The translations under genes and the position numbers were made by a program. From positions 10,286-15,549 of the forward strand of contig DMTU01000104.1 of NCBI GenBank assembly GCA_003476595.1: a DNA stretch of 5,264 nt, read 5' to 3'. Of the stretch, positions 5,032 through 5,264 are shown one piece after another. This stretch comes from Acidimicrobiaceae bacterium (GTDB taxonomy: Bacteria; Actinomycetota; Acidimicrobiia; Acidimicrobiales; Salinilacustritrichaceae). Every line of letters starts with the position of its first letter. The stretch's first letter is position 1. The notes below the pieces were generated by a model. That model was not told the DNA's origin and did no database searches. It saw nothing but the letters and a program-made list of their open reading frames with translations.

Positions 5032-5264
5032 ATGAAGGTCGACGCCGACGCCGCCGGACTGGACGCCACGCGCCTGGGCCGGATCGCCGAGCACCTGGAG
5101 CAGCGCTACCTGGGGCCGGGCAAGATCGCCGGCGCGCAGGTGGCCGTGCTGCGCCACGGGGAGCTCGGGTACTTCGAATCCTTCGGCCAGCGCGACCGGG
5201 AGCGGGACCAGCCGGTCACCGAGGACACGATCTGGCGCTGGTACTCGATGACCAAGCCGGTCAC
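5032..5264 (+). CDS. Serine beta-lactamase / esterase-like hydrolase (class C fold), 5' part only
   Basis: Seventy-seven codons and two bases are present before the window ends. After a helical N-terminal stretch (LGRIAEHLEQRYL) comes KIAGAQVAVLRHGELGYFESFGQ, the first beta-hairpin of the class C beta-lactamase-like fold. Then follow TEDTIWRWYSMTKPVT, where Ser72 and Lys75 form the SxxK motif; Ser72 would be the acylated nucleophile. There is no N-terminal signal peptide, so it is probably cytoplasmic. Together with the SMTKP context this points to the esterase/EstB or other non-penicillinase branch rather than to a secreted resistance enzyme. The Tyr-x-Asn and KTG-like motifs needed for a firmer call lie outside. 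Family likely, substrate unknown. Confidence 0.85.
   Translation, partial: MKVDADAAGLDATRLGRIAEHLEQRYLGPGKIAGAQVAVLRHGELGYFESFGQRDRERDQPVTEDTIWRWYSMTKPV

Overview
The window is GC-rich, gene-dense bacterial DNA (GC well above 65% by eye, with strong G/C preference at third codon positions). GTG starts, weak or absent Shine-Dalgarno sequences, a ferrochelatase with the cysteine set of the actinobacterial Fe-S type, a one-pass Ser/Thr kinase and a Thr/Pro-rich lipoprotein all point to a high-GC actinobacterium. An Acidimicrobiia-like lineage is a guess from overall flavour, not something the sequence proves. Seven coding regions are supported, two of them cut by the window edges. There are no RNA genes, insertion sequences or CRISPR arrays that I can see, and no gene-free stretch longer than about 70 bases.

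Left part (1-2567). The extreme left holds the last 19 codons of a plus-strand gene whose protein ends in an Asp-rich tail. Converging on it is a minus-strand, translationally coupled three-gene unit, read right to left: a membrane-anchored Ser/Thr kinase without PASTA domains, a small lipoprotein with an acidic tail (4-base overlap), and a crotonase-fold enzyme (14-base overlap) whose two catalytic glutamates are both replaced. The kinase carries a juxtamembrane segment with six aspartates spaced exactly five residues apart.

Middle part (2608-4306). Divergent from the kinase is a ThrH-type HAD phosphatase (phosphoserine phosphatase/homoserine phosphotransferase). It runs tail to tail into a ferrochelatase (HemH/CpfC), and the two coding ends overlap by 17 bases.

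Right part (4375-5264). Divergent from the ferrochelatase, across a 68-base gap containing an inverted repeat, is a histidine-phosphatase (phosphoglycerate-mutase-like) gene. It is followed by a 63-base gap with a perfect 14-bp palindrome overlapping a plausible promoter. Then comes the start of a serine beta-lactamase/esterase-like gene with an SxxK motif, which runs off the window.

Most genes are ordinary housekeeping or accessory metabolism. The best candidate for something not well described is the kinase-lipoprotein-crotonase unit, where a receptor-like kinase with almost no ectodomain is co-translated with a putative surface lipoprotein. The palindromic operator-like site in front of the beta-lactamase-like gene is the clearest regulatory signal.
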